A stretch of DNA of 17,753 nt from JACVRX01 sp035697245 (GCA_035697245.1 DASSDH010000035.1:1-17753), one strand, 5' to 3'; counted from the stretch's first letter, positions 1 to 7,559 are shown. Numbers and translations are program-made. The notes: generated by a model from the letters alone, not told the origin.

Positions 1-1112
1 CACCACTCGGTTGACCAGGTTGCCGAAGCCGCCGGCCAAGTCCTTGTCGGAGCGGGCGGTGAGCCGCGCGACGGTGAAGCCGGTCTCGCCGACGCGCTGG
101 ACCTCGCGCAGCAGCCACCAGCGCAGCGCGTCGCTGCCGTAGCGCTCGGTGAGCGCGACCGGGTCGACCACGTTGCCGCTCGACTTGCTCAGCCTGCGGC
201 CGTTGGCGGTGAGGAAGTCGTGCACCAGGATGTCGGTCGGTAGTGGCTCGCCAGCTGAGAGCAGGATCGCCGGCCAGAAGACGGTGTGGAACCGCAGGAT
301 GTTCTTGCCGATCACGTGGACGCGCCGCCCGGCTCCTCGCCACCAGCGCCGGTACGCTTCGGCCTCGCCGCCATTCTGGTCGCCGTAGCCGAGCGCAGTG
401 AGGTAGTTGCCGAGTGCATCCCACCAGACGTAGATGACTTGGTGGGGGTCGTCGGGGACCGGGATGCCCCAGCCGCGGGCGCGCGTGCGGGAGCGGGACA
501 CGCTGAAGTCCTCCAACCCGCCGGCGACGAAGCCGAGCACCTCGTTGCGCCGTGCGGCCGGTTCGATGCGCAGCTCGCCACCACCGATCAGCTGGCGCAG
601 CCGCTCCTGGTAGCGGGAGAGCCGGAAGAACCAGTTCTCCTCGGCGACCAGCTCCGGCTCGAGGTCGTGGTCGGGGCAGCGGCCGCCGCGAGCTCCGCCT
701 CCGTGTAGAACTGCTCGCAGCCGACGCAATACAGCCCCTCGTAGTGCTTGCGGTAGAGGTCGCCGGCGGCGGCGCACGCCCGCCATAGCCGCTCGATCCC
801 AGCGTGGTGGCGCGGGTCGCTGCTAGTGCGGATGAAGTCGTCGAACGACAGCGACAGCGGTCCGCGCAGCGCTACGAACGCGGCGGCGTTGCGGTCGACC
901 AGCCGCTGCACCGGAACACCCTCGGCCTCGGCGGCGCGCACGTTTGTGAGGGAGTTGTCGTCGGTGCCTGTCTGGAAACGGACCCGGTCGCCCCGCAGGC
1001 GGTGGTGCCTGGCTAGCACGTCGGCCTGCACGATCTCTAGCGCAAACCCCAGGTGCGGCCGGGAGTTGACGTACGGGATCGAGGTGGTCACGTAGAAGGG
1101 CGTCGCGGTCAT
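1..1112 (-). pseudogene. Methionyl-tRNA synthetase-like gene (MetRS paralog), frameshifted and cut by the window edge
   Basis: A class I aminoacyl-tRNA synthetase that would charge tRNA-Met with methionine in the cytoplasm. The ATG at 1112 follows GAGGAGG at a good distance. The N-terminus has the Rossmann start with YVNSRPHLGFALE (residues 14-26), where HLGF stands in for the usual HIGH, then TGTDDNSL and a CxxC-type insert (YCVGCEQFY). At about 684-689 the reading frame shifts by one base: ELA ends in the first frame, and GRCPDHDLEPEL onward continues in another frame without stops to the left edge. The second part contains IYVWWDALGNY, VIGKNILRFH and the KMSKS-type loop RLSKSSGN near 170-195. 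The C-terminus lies outside the window. The sequence (TGTDDNSL rather than GTDEHG) resembles the divergent second MetRS-like copy of some actinobacteria more than the housekeeping enzyme; that is from memory of the family. The single-base loss could be a sequencing error or real inactivation. Confidence 0.85.
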
Positions 1113-1152
1113 CGGAACCTCCTCACCGCGGGGCTCCGAGCTGCGAAACAGT

Positions 1153-1219
1153 CGAGGCCCCACATTGGGGCCTCGGAAACGGTCGCTCGTGCAGCAGTCG
1201 ATGGCCCCGTCAGCGGGGC
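1153..1219 (-). promoter_or_regulatory. Two tandem hairpins in the leader of the MetRS-like gene
   Basis: Reading toward the MetRS-like start, the first dyad (1204-1219) is a 6-bp GCCCCG/CGGGGC stem with a 4-nt loop. The second (1153-1175) is a perfect 9-bp stem, CGAGGCCCC/GGGGCCTCG, with a 5-nt loop, ending about 40 bases before the start codon. No U-run follows, so neither is a textbook intrinsic terminator. The GGGGCC of the first hairpin could also pair with the GGCCCC of the second, so the structures may be mutually exclusive, as in an attenuator. They could instead mark the end of the upstream hydrolase-glycosyltransferase transcript. I do not see a conserved T-box sequence in this 254-base gap. 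Confidence 0.45.
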
Positions 1220-1366
1220 ATCATCACCTAGCGAGCCGAGCGAACGATCATGTTGCTCAGATGATAGCGCGAGCCGGGGCCCTCCAGCTGGGTCAGCAGC
1301 CATGTCTCGGCCTTGGCCAGTGCTGAGCCCGGGTGCCATGACGGAGATGGGCATAGCGCGGGCAGC

Positions 1367-3481
1367 TCAGAGCAGTTCGGCGAGGAGTGCGGCGGCGCGG
1401 TGGGCGCCGTCGCGTTCGACGGGCCGGTAGTGGACGTCCCGGCCGACCTGGCTGGCGATCGCGGCGGCGATGGCGTCGGGGTCGGTGCTGGTGTAGTCCA
1501 TGCGCTGGCCTGCCCGGTAGCGGGCCAGGCGGTGGGGGACGTGGAAGGTCTGCTCGAAGTGGTGGGCCAGGGGGAAGTAGAGGAACGGCCGCCCGTTGGC
1601 GGTGAGCTCCATGGCGGTGGTGAGGCCGCCCTGAATGATGGCCAGGTCGCTGGCGGCCAGGTGGCGGTAGAGGTCGGGAACGAAGGCCCGCAGCTCGAGT
1701 CCTTGCTGGTGGGCGGCCGGCAGGCTGGCGGGGTCGATGCGGGGTCCGGTGACGACAACCATCCGCAGCCCGGACACCGCCCGTTTGGCCAGCGGGAACG
1801 CCTCCAGGATCTTGCCCAGGAGCGGAGCGCCGACGCCGGTGCCGCCCACGGTGACCACCAAGACTTGCTGGTCGGGGTGGTAGCCGAGGCGACGGCGCAG
1901 CTCCTGGCGGTCGGCGAGGGCGGCCGGGTCGAAGCCGGTGATGTAGCCGGAGAAGTCGTAGTGGGCTTTGGTCCACTCCCGAATCGACGGGAGGTCCGGG
2001 CCAAAGGTGTCGAGGACGATGTCGTCGGGGTTGCCGACGAAGATGGCCCGGTCGCGCAGGCGTGGGTAGCGGGCGATGTGCTCCAGCATCTCGGCGTTGT
2101 AGTCGGCGGTGAGCTCGGCCTCGCGCTGGCCGCCATCCGGCATGGGCAGCCAGCCCACGAAGTCCGTCAGCCAGGCGTAGGCGGTCCGTTTGTGTTCGGG
2201 GTTCTCGTGCAGGTAGTGGTCGACCTCCCAGGCTTCATCGCCGATCACCAGGTCGTAGTGCTCCTGGTCGAGCAGGTCGTCGACGACCATGTAGTTGGCC
2301 ACCAGGATCTCGTCCATCCGCCGCCAGGCCTGGAAGCAGTGCAGGTCGTGCTCGGCCGACTCGGACTCGATGTGGGCGGACTCGTTGGCCAGGTGGCGGC
2401 TGGCGGGATGTACCTGCTCGCCGGCCCCGTCCAGGACCCGGGTGACCGGATCCTGGGCCAGCCAGTCGACCTGGAGCTCGGGATGCTGGGCACGGAGCTG
2501 GTGGACAATGGCCAGGTCGCGCCGGGCGTGGCCCAGGCCGATCGGGGAAGAGATGTAAAGCGCCTTGGGCGGCCGTCGCAGCGCCCGGGTCCAGGTGCGC
2601 GGCTGGGGTCGCGAGTGGAGCCCGTCGATGAACTGCCGCAGCAGCCGGTTGACCAGGACCGGGTCGCGGACGTGAGGCGCGTGCCCACCGCCTTCGACGG
2701 TAACCAGCGACCCGCCGGTCACTTCGGCTAGGGCCTGGCCCTGGGCGGTGGCGGTGACCGCGTCCTCGGCGCCGACGATCACGACGGTCGGACAGGCGAT
2801 CTGCTGACACAGCGTCCGGAAGGTGTCGCCGCGGCGGAGTTCTGAGGCGACGGTGGCGGTCTCGATGAGGATGAGGGTGTCGGGGTCGGTTTCCAGGGCC
2901 CAGCCGACGGTGTCCTCGATCGGCTTGGTGGAGTGCGGCTCGGTGAAAACCTGCTCGAAGAAGAAGCGGGCGAACTCCGGGTAGTGGGCGCGCCAGTAGT
3001 GCTGGTTGAACTTGGCCCACCCCTCGGTGGTGTGCAGCGGGTCGGTGAACGAGTGCCGCCGTCCGGGCAGCGGCGGGGCGAGGGGCACCGTCGGGCTGAC
3101 GAAGACCACCCCCAGGATCCGGTCGGGGTGCAGGGCGGCCAGCAGGGCCGCAGTCACCGCGCCGCGGGACGGCCCGGCTACGACCGCCTGGTCGGCTCCG
3201 GCGGCGTCAAGCACTGCCAGGGCATCAGCGACGAACTCCTCGGGCCGGTAGGCGTCGACGCGGGCCGGGCGGTCGGAGCGGCCGTTGCCGCGTCCGTCGA
3301 GGGTGAGGACCCGGTAGTGGCGGGCCAGGTGGGGAACCTGCAGCTTCCAGACCCGAGAGTGGATGATCGACCAGGTCGGCAACAGCAGCACGGTCGACTC
3401 ACCCTGGCCGAACACCTCGTAGAACACCTTGACGCCGTCACGCTCGACATAGCCGTCAACTGCCGGCTGGCAGGCCCGCAT
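1367..3481 (-). CDS. Alpha/beta hydrolase - GT-B glycosyltransferase fusion protein
   Basis: A 704-residue, uninterrupted two-domain enzyme. Residues ~10-290 are an alpha/beta hydrolase: PTWS region near the oxyanion hole, nucleophile elbow GPSRG (Ser105), acid Asp240 in GAED, and His267 in GGGHAPH, a complete Ser-Asp-His set. A short linker follows. Residues ~305-704 are a GT-B glycosyltransferase (MurG/UGT-like): GLGHARRD at 315-322, a second Rossmann domain starting VLVVTVGGTG (~540), and the nucleotide-sugar site QGGLTTAMEL...FPLAHHFEQ (617-644). No signal peptide or membrane segment is evident, so it is probably cytoplasmic. The chosen ATG is preceded by AAGGAGG, and the start overlaps the end of tetR by 26 bases, indicating co-transcription and translational coupling. 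Acceptor, sugar donor and ester substrate are unknown. A combined glycosylation/hydrolysis step on a natural product or xenobiotic is an inference from the domains. Confidence 0.9.
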   Translation of the reverse strand: MRACQPAVDGYVERDGVKVFYEVFGQGESTVLLLPTWSIIHSRVWKLQVPHLARHYRVLTLDGRGNGRSDRPARVDAYRPEEFVADALAVLDAAGADQAVVAGPSRGAVTAALLAALHPDRILGVVFVSPTVPLAPPLPGRRHSFTDPLHTTEGWAKFNQHYWRAHYPEFARFFFEQVFTEPHSTKPIEDTVGWALETDPDTLILIETATVASELRRGDTFRTLCQQIACPTVVIVGAEDAVTATAQGQALAEVTGGSLVTVEGGGHAPHVRDPVLVNRLLRQFIDGLHSRPQPRTWTRALRRPPKALYISSPIGLGHARRDLAIVHQLRAQHPELQVDWLAQDPVTRVLDGAGEQVHPASRHLANESAHIESESAEHDLHCFQAWRRMDEILVANYMVVDDLLDQEHYDLVIGDEAWEVDHYLHENPEHKRTAYAWLTDFVGWLPMPDGGQREAELTADYNAEMLEHIARYPRLRDRAIFVGNPDDIVLDTFGPDLPSIREWTKAHYDFSGYITGFDPAALADRQELRRRLGYHPDQQVLVVTVGGTGVGAPLLGKILEAFPLAKRAVSGLRMVVVTGPRIDPASLPAAHQQGLELRAFVPDLYRHLAASDLAIIQGGLTTAMELTANGRPFLYFPLAHHFEQTFHVPHRLARYRAGQRMDYTSTDPDAIAAAIASQVGRDVHYRPVERDGAHRAAALLAELL

Positions 3482-4082
3482 GGCCGCCCCCTCCTTCCTC
3501 CAGCTCCCGGGCGAGCGCGCCGATCCGGCGCAGGGACGCCCGGATCGGCACCTCCTGGCGGTCGAAGCCCAGCAGCAGCAATGCCTCTGCGCCCATGAAT
3601 ATGGTGCTGATGAGCGTCCCCACCTCCTCGGCGGTGAACGGCCCCAACCCATGGCGGTGCTCGGCCTCCCGGGCGACCTCGGTCACCAGCCGGATCCAGC
3701 CCCGCAGCAGCTGGCGCACCTGCTGGCCGAGCTCCGGGTCCGACCAGCCGGCCGCGATCATCTCCTGCAGGACCCGGACATAGCCCGATTCCAGGTCGTC
3801 CTCCAGGAAGTCGCAGGCCTGCTCATAGCGCTTCCACAGGGGCGCGTCCTCGGCGTACATGGCCGTTTGACGGGCCAGACGACGGCGGTTCTCCTCCTCC
3901 AGGAGGGTGAGGATCAGCCCCTGCTTGGACCCGAAGTGGTAGTTGAGCTGGCTGACCGGGACGTCGGCCTCCTGGGCGACCTTGCGGGTCGACAGCCCGG
4001 CATAGCCGCCGGCCAGCAGCTGGCGGCGGCCCGCCTCCAGGATCAGCGAGCGTGTACCCCCACCCGGCACCATCTCGGCCAT
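3456..4082 (-). CDS. TetR/AcrR-family transcriptional regulator
   Basis: A 208-residue regulator, normal for the family. The N-terminal DNA-binding domain holds RSLILEAGRRQLLAGGYAGLS, then the helix-turn-helix STRKVAQEADVPVSQLNYHF and the typical SKQGLILTLLEEE. The C-terminal helical region (~70-195) would bind a ligand and dimerise. I chose the ATG at 4082 because GGAG lies 9 bases upstream and the family-like sequence begins just after it. In-frame extension to 4181 would run into the operator-like repeats. It overlaps the hydrolase-glycosyltransferase gene by 26 bases and diverges from the cupin gene. Local repression of both directions with ligand-triggered release is the usual TetR arrangement and is inferred here. 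Confidence 0.92.
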   Translation of the reverse strand: MAEMVPGGGTRSLILEAGRRQLLAGGYAGLSTRKVAQEADVPVSQLNYHFGSKQGLILTLLEEENRRRLARQTAMYAEDAPLWKRYEQACDFLEDDLESGYVRVLQEMIAAGWSDPELGQQVRQLLRGWIRLVTEVAREAEHRHGLGPFTAEEVGTLISTIFMGAEALLLLGFDRQEVPIRASLRRIGALARELEEGGGGHAGLPAGS

Positions 4083-4099
4083 CAAGTCATCTCCGCTTC

Positions 4100-4191
4100 G
4101 GTCGAACGATTGATTGAACAATCTCATAGAGAGACTTGACACGCAAGCAGGAATCATGCTCAATAAGGAATGTTCGATCAATCGATCGATC
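4100..4191. promoter_or_regulatory. Inverted pair of TetR operator-like motifs between tetR and the cupin gene
   Basis: Two copies of a 20-bp motif lie in opposite orientation, one near each divergent start. The plus-strand copy is GTTCGATCAATCGATCGATC at 4172-4191. The minus-strand copy, GTTCAATCAATCGTTCGACC, occupies 4119-4100. They match at 17 of 20 positions. The right copy contains the dyad TCGATC-AATC-GATCGA (4174-4189); the left is a weaker version. A TTGACA (4136-4141) pointing toward the cupin gene lies between the copies, but I see no convincing -10 partner. The placement fits binding by the adjacent TetR protein. Confidence 0.6.
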
Positions 4192-4228
4192 GAGACCCTT
4201 TTGTCGGGACGGCAGCGAGGAGACCGCC

Positions 4229-4585
4229 ATGCACCTCCCCACCGACTCCATCCCCCGAGAGCTCAAGGTCGACGCACTGGAGACCCGCGGCACCCAGTGG
4301 GGAGACATCTCCGTGCGCTACCTCGAGCTGCCCCCAGGCGTCGACTTCACCCCGCTGCTCAAGGGCCTGCCCCAGGACCAGTGCCTGAGCCCGCACTGGG
4401 GCTATGTCCTTCACGGCTCGATTCACCTTCGCTACGCCAACGGGGACGAGGAACTCACCCAGGCCGGCGAGGTCTTCTACTGGCCCGCCGAGCACACCGG
4501 CTGGACCCAGGAGGCCCGGGCGGTGCGCCGACGCGGCGGCCATGCCACCAGGCGTGGTGAGCGACCTCGCAGTCATCGGAGGTGA
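4229..4585 (+). CDS. Small cupin-domain protein with a diverged C-terminus
   Basis: A 118-residue protein starting at an ATG with GAGGAG upstream. Residues ~8-92 fit a small single-domain cupin: PLLKGLPQDQCLSPHWGYVLHGSIHLRYANG, with PHWGYVLHG as cupin motif 1 (one metal-type His visible), and GEVFYWPAEHTGWT as motif 2. After ...HTGWTQE the expected last strands (typically a VVEFSP-like segment) are missing and replaced by Arg-rich sequence (RRRGGHATRRGERPRSHRR), the look of a frameshift or small deletion near 4510. It may be slightly truncated or inactive. It diverges from tetR across the operator-like repeats, so it probably belongs to the same regulon. The substrate is not predictable. Confidence 0.75.
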   Translation: MHLPTDSIPRELKVDALETRGTQWGDISVRYLELPPGVDFTPLLKGLPQDQCLSPHWGYVLHGSIHLRYANGDEELTQAGEVFYWPAEHTGWTQEARAVRRRGGHATRRGERPRSHRR

Positions 4586-4998
4586 GCGGCGCCGGTCAGG
4601 TCAGCGGCTTGTCCAATGACCCAGGTACCCAGCACCAGCATGGCTCTGCGTACATGGCCTCTACCGGGCCGTGCCCTCAATGGTCACAACGGACTCCGGC
4701 CGTAGCCCGATGATCTACGCGCGCGGATGCAGGGAGCAGTCTCGACCGCACGTAGCGACACGACCTGTCTCCCCCTTTCCACCAAGCGCTCAACGGAGGC
4801 CCGATCGGCGCCGGCCTGCCGACCCGCATACGCATGGATGGCCCTCGCCGCCATGGTTTGTCGCCGTCGCCCTGCCGATCTTCGACCGGCGAGACCTTGC
4901 GGCGCACTGAAGCCACGCATCGCCCTTTCGTCATAGCTTGGTACCGTCGCGACCATCGTCATGACCAGACCCTCCGCGCACCCTTGGGCCAAGCAAGA
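4586..4998. other. Gene-poor stretch between the cupin and esterase genes
   Basis: About 410 bases without a convincing gene. Open frames occur on both strands (a 102-codon minus frame 4684-4992 and an 85-codon minus frame 4677-4934), but neither has a recognisable domain, a clear ribosome site or a consistent third-position GC bias. The stretch includes one copy of a 17-bp repeat also found beyond the esterase gene. I see no strong terminator. Confidence 0.5.
4846..4862 (-). repeat. 17-bp repeat, copy 1 (inverted relative to copy 2)
   Basis: GACAAACCATGGCGGCG on the minus strand. The same 17 bases occur on the plus strand at 6140-6156, so two inverted copies flank the esterase gene. A weaker match (CAGG-CG-G-CG) extends the similarity by about 10 bases on one side. 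Confidence 0.5.
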
Positions 4999-5994
4999 TC
5001 AGCTTCCGGCAAGAGCGGCCGACAGCATCGGCCAGGCCTGATGCAAAGCGCGCTCCCAGTACGGCCAGGTGTGTGTCCCCGGGCCATAGAAGTCGACGGT
5101 CGCCTCGACACCGAACTCCGCCAAGCGTTCTCGGAAGGCGACGTTCTCCGCATTAAGCCTCGCCTCCAGGCTGTCTGGCCTCGCGCCGGGCGGATCCAGC
5201 GGCCCTACCTGCCCATCGCCGACGGACAGGTAGACGGGCGTGCCCTGCAGGTTCGCTGCCAGGTCGTAGGGGTTGTGGTCTGCCCACGTCTTTGCATCCT
5301 TGGCCGGATCGCCCCACAGGGCCTCCGGATCGGCACCCTCGGACCTCAGCAGGCCGAGGTAGCTCTGCGACACCTGCGAGCTCAACCGGGTATGCACGAT
5401 GCCGCTGAACGATGCCGCCGCGGCGAACATTTCCGGATTGCGAGCGGCGTAGGAGAGAGCGCCGAACCCGCCCATCGACAACCCCGCAATTGCGCGCCGG
5501 TCCCCGGCGGCATAGGACTCGGCGAGCAGCTGGGGCAGCTCGGTGAGATGAAAGGTCTCCCAGCCAGGTCCGTCGAGCCAATCAGAGTAGAACCCGACCC
5601 GTCCACCGTCCGGCATGACCACGAGCACGCCGGCGTCCGCCGTGAACTGCGCTACGTCGGTGTTCCTGGTCCAGCTCTGGTAGGTGTCGCAGCACCCTTG
5701 CAGCAGATACAGGACCGGCCAACCGGACGCAGGCGGGCTCGACGACGGCGTGGGCAGGAGCAGCCGGACCCTCGCGAGCGTCCCGAGCGCGGGCGAGTCG
5801 ATCGTCAGGTCCACCGTCCGTGCGTCGAGCTCCTCCGCCGACACGATTCGCGCCCGCGCTGGCGGCACCGACGTCGACGGTGGCGTTGACGGTGCCTTCA
5901 CATCCGCGCCACTGGCACTGCAGGCCGTGCCGAGCAGTACACCGCACAGCACGGTCACCAGCGTCACCAGAATGCGTGCACGAACGCGACCCAT
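4999..5994 (-). CDS. Secreted or lipid-anchored esterase, Ag85/EstD-like alpha/beta hydrolase
   Basis: A 331-residue exported enzyme of the putative esterase family (Pfam Esterase, related to esterase D and mycolyltransferase Ag85). Residues 1-25 form a signal peptide: Arg-rich start, hydrophobic ILVTLVTVLCGVLLG, then TAC with Cys25. The lipobox is imperfect (Gly at -3), so lipid anchoring is possible but not certain. A Ser/Pro-rich linker follows (~30-48). The catalytic domain shows WPVLYLLQGC near the oxyanion hole, VVMPDGG, nucleophile elbow GLSMGG (Ser173), and His308 in GTHTWPYW near the C-terminus, all typical of the family. It would hydrolyse ester bonds outside the cell membrane; the substrate is unknown. 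The ATG at 5994 has only a weak ribosome site, but the signal peptide supports it. It seems monocistronic. Confidence 0.9.
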   Translation of the reverse strand: MGRVRARILVTLVTVLCGVLLGTACSASGADVKAPSTPPSTSVPPARARIVSAEELDARTVDLTIDSPALGTLARVRLLLPTPSSSPPASGWPVLYLLQGCCDTYQSWTRNTDVAQFTADAGVLVVMPDGGRVGFYSDWLDGPGWETFHLTELPQLLAESYAAGDRRAIAGLSMGGFGALSYAARNPEMFAAAASFSGIVHTRLSSQVSQSYLGLLRSEGADPEALWGDPAKDAKTWADHNPYDLAANLQGTPVYLSVGDGQVGPLDPPGARPDSLEARLNAENVAFRERLAEFGVEATVDFYGPGTHTWPYWERALHQAWPMLSAALAGS

Positions 5995-6139
5995 AGGCGA
6001 CCACGACCCCAGGCGATCAGGTGCACACGATGTGGTCGAAGGTAGTAGCTGTCATCCGGACGTCAATGTCGGGATCCGCGGTCGAGGGTGGGAAGCTCCG
6101 GCCACGACATCATCGCGAATGGGGAACGACAGGCCGTGC

Positions 6140-6156
6140 GACAAACCATGGCGGCG
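6140..6156 (+). repeat. 17-bp repeat, copy 2
   Basis: Exact inverted counterpart of the sequence at 4846-4862, lying just upstream of the hydrolase pseudogene. Apart from this repeat I see no gene in the 227 bases between the esterase start and the pseudogene. Confidence 0.5.
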
Positions 6157-6221
6157 CGCGTACTTCGCCTCGGCGTTCGGTCCCCCTCGACCGTGCAGGG
6201 TCCGCGTTCGTGGCATCGTCG

Positions 6222-6808
6222 ATGGGCCGCAACGGTAAGGCCGGCATCGGCCAGATGACCTTCGACCAACGGGTCGCCGACGCCATCGAGCTCATCGAGT
6301 TCCTGCGCCGGCACCTGGGCGTCGACAAGGTGATCGTGCTGGCCGAGTCGATGGGCACCCTGACCGGCCTGCCTCTGACCAAGCACCGACCCGACCTGGT
6401 TCAAACCCAACCTGCCCACACCCAACCTGGATCGTCGGCTGCTGCTTCCGCTGGCCCTGTCCTCGCCCATCTACAGCCATAGGGATCTGGCCACCCTGTT
6501 CACACGATTCCAGTGGTCCACCGCGCAGATGTTCGACGAACTGATGGCCCTATAAGGCCCGGCGGCTGGGCAGCCGCTTGGAGGTCCCGTTCTTCCTCCT
6601 GCAGGGCGAGAGCGATGTGATCACCCTGACCTCCCTGGCCGAGGAGTACTTCGAAGAGGGGGAGGCGCCGACCAAGGGGCTGGCGCTGATCAACGACGCC
6701 GGCCACTTCGCCGCGTTCACCCAGCCGCGGCGGTTCCTGATCGAGCTCCGCACCCAGGTCCGCCCACTGGCGGCCGCGCCCAATCTCTCGGCCATGCCCA
6801 AGGTGTGA
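6222..6808 (+). pseudogene. Decayed alpha/beta hydrolase of the proline-iminopeptidase (S33) type
   Basis: Three frames must be joined to read one protein. It starts within the family at GRNGKAGIGQMTFDQRVADA, without the N-terminal HGG/oxyanion part. It continues through the nucleophile elbow LAESMGT to KHRPDLV near 6404. Then the frame changes and a large block of the cap domain is missing before NLDRRLLLPLALSSPIYSH and FQWSTAQMFDELMA. At about 6549 an extra C creates a TAA stop; ignoring it, the frame resumes as YKARRLGSRLEVPFFLLQGESD, with the acid Asp, and GHFAAFTQP, with the His, ending at 6808. The gene is N-truncated, internally deleted and frameshifted at least twice, so it is almost certainly inactive. 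Confidence 0.85.
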
Positions 6809-7049
6809 CCGGACGACCATAACCCTTGGTGGACAGGCCAGGATCTATGCGCAGCCCATCAGACGAAGGTTCAGGACCCGCACATACATGCTTGAGCGTG
6901 TGCCCGGGAAGTCGACGGCTACGGTCACGCCGACGACTGGCCAGTGGCCAGAAGTTCAGGCACGGCGCGGGAGGGGTTGCTAAGGGCAGGGATGGTGTGC
7001 GCATGAGCACGCGGCAAAACCAGCCATGGATGCAGGCTGAGGATGATCA
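6809..7049. other. Intergenic stretch with no supported gene
   Basis: About 240 bases after the hydrolase pseudogene. A short perfect palindrome, CTGGCCA-G-TGGCCAG, lies near 6936-6950. An open plus-strand frame continues to 7245, with an internal ATG at 7004, but it matches no family I know and overlaps a better-biased minus-strand frame. Confidence 0.4.
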
Positions 7050-7334
7050 TCACGAGTTCATCTTGTCGACAGGTTTCGCTCGTGATCTTGGCTGGGATCC
7101 CGATCGGTCGATGCCGGAGATGATTACTTCGGCTTCGGCAAGGTCCCGGCCGAGTGCCGCGCGGTCGGCAGCACCCCTGACATTCGTCGGCATCGTGTCG
7201 ATCATCCGCGGCTGGCCAACGGCCGAGCTCATCGATGTGTGCTGAGCATCGACGTCCCGCAGGGCGACGACGCCCTCGACACGCAGGAGTGGGATTCGGA
7301 ACAGCCGGGCCAGGAGACGGATCTCGATCAGCAT
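7050..7334 (-). CDS. Possible hypothetical protein, 94 residues
   Basis: An open frame on the same strand as the YtxH-like gene and starting 12 bases after it, so it could be the fourth gene of that operon. The first ~30 codons have strongly G/C-biased third positions and encode MLIEIRLLARLFRIPLLRVE, a plausible amphipathic or membrane-associated start. The later part is less biased. The ribosome site is weak, and a plus-strand frame overlaps it. No domain is recognised. Confidence 0.35.
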   Translation of the reverse strand: MLIEIRLLARLFRIPLLRVEGVVALRDVDAQHTSMSSAVGQPRMIDTMPTNVRGAADRAALGRDLAEAEVIISGIDRSGSQPRSRAKPVDKMNS

Positions 7335-7346
7335 GGTCGCCGTCGA

Positions 7347-7559
7347 TTAGTCGCCGAGCCTGATGTCGCTGTACCCATCCCGTCCCGACGGCGATGACGA
7401 CGTACTCGTCGCGTCCTCGGCGTAGCGCGTACGAAGCTTCTCGACCACAGCTTGGAGACCAGCCTCGATCTGATCGTACCGCTCGCGACCGGCCCGCGTG
7501 CCGGCCAGGTAGCCCAGACCGAAGAAGACGCCGCGGCTGAGGGTCTTCCTACCGAGCAT
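7347..7559 (-). CDS. Small YtxH-like membrane-associated protein
   Basis: A 70-residue protein: short N-terminus MLGRKTLSRG, then FFGLGYLAGTRAGRERYDQI, which is the Gly-rich hydrophobic segment followed by the AGRERYDQI signature seen in YtxH-like and similar actinobacterial small proteins. After it come an amphipathic helix (EAGLQAVVEKLRTRYAED) and a Ser-rich tail. I prefer the ATG at 7559 because GGAGAA lies just upstream; an in-frame ATG at 7571 is the alternative. It overlaps the upstream small gene by 11 bases. The function is unknown; YtxH-type proteins are often associated with general stress response. Confidence 0.7.
   Translation of the reverse strand: MLGRKTLSRGVFFGLGYLAGTRAGRERYDQIEAGLQAVVEKLRTRYAEDATSTSSSPSGRDGYSDIRLGD

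Noticed and set aside
1100..1366. T-box riboswitch before the MetRS-like gene
   Set aside because: Hairpins are present, but I could not find the conserved T-box bulge sequence or a convincing specifier loop.
1313..2731. Long plus-strand open frame (472 codons) opposite the hydrolase-glycosyltransferase gene
   Set aside because: Val/Gly/Asp-rich antisense shadow of a high-GC gene; no domain, and the minus frame has full motifs and a ribosome site.
4172..4195. GATC-rich run as a simple tandem repeat
   Set aside because: It is short and is better explained as a palindromic operator with an inverted partner at 4100-4119.
4684..4992. 102-codon minus-strand frame as a hypothetical gene
   Set aside because: No clear ribosome site, weak codon bias, no recognisable motif.
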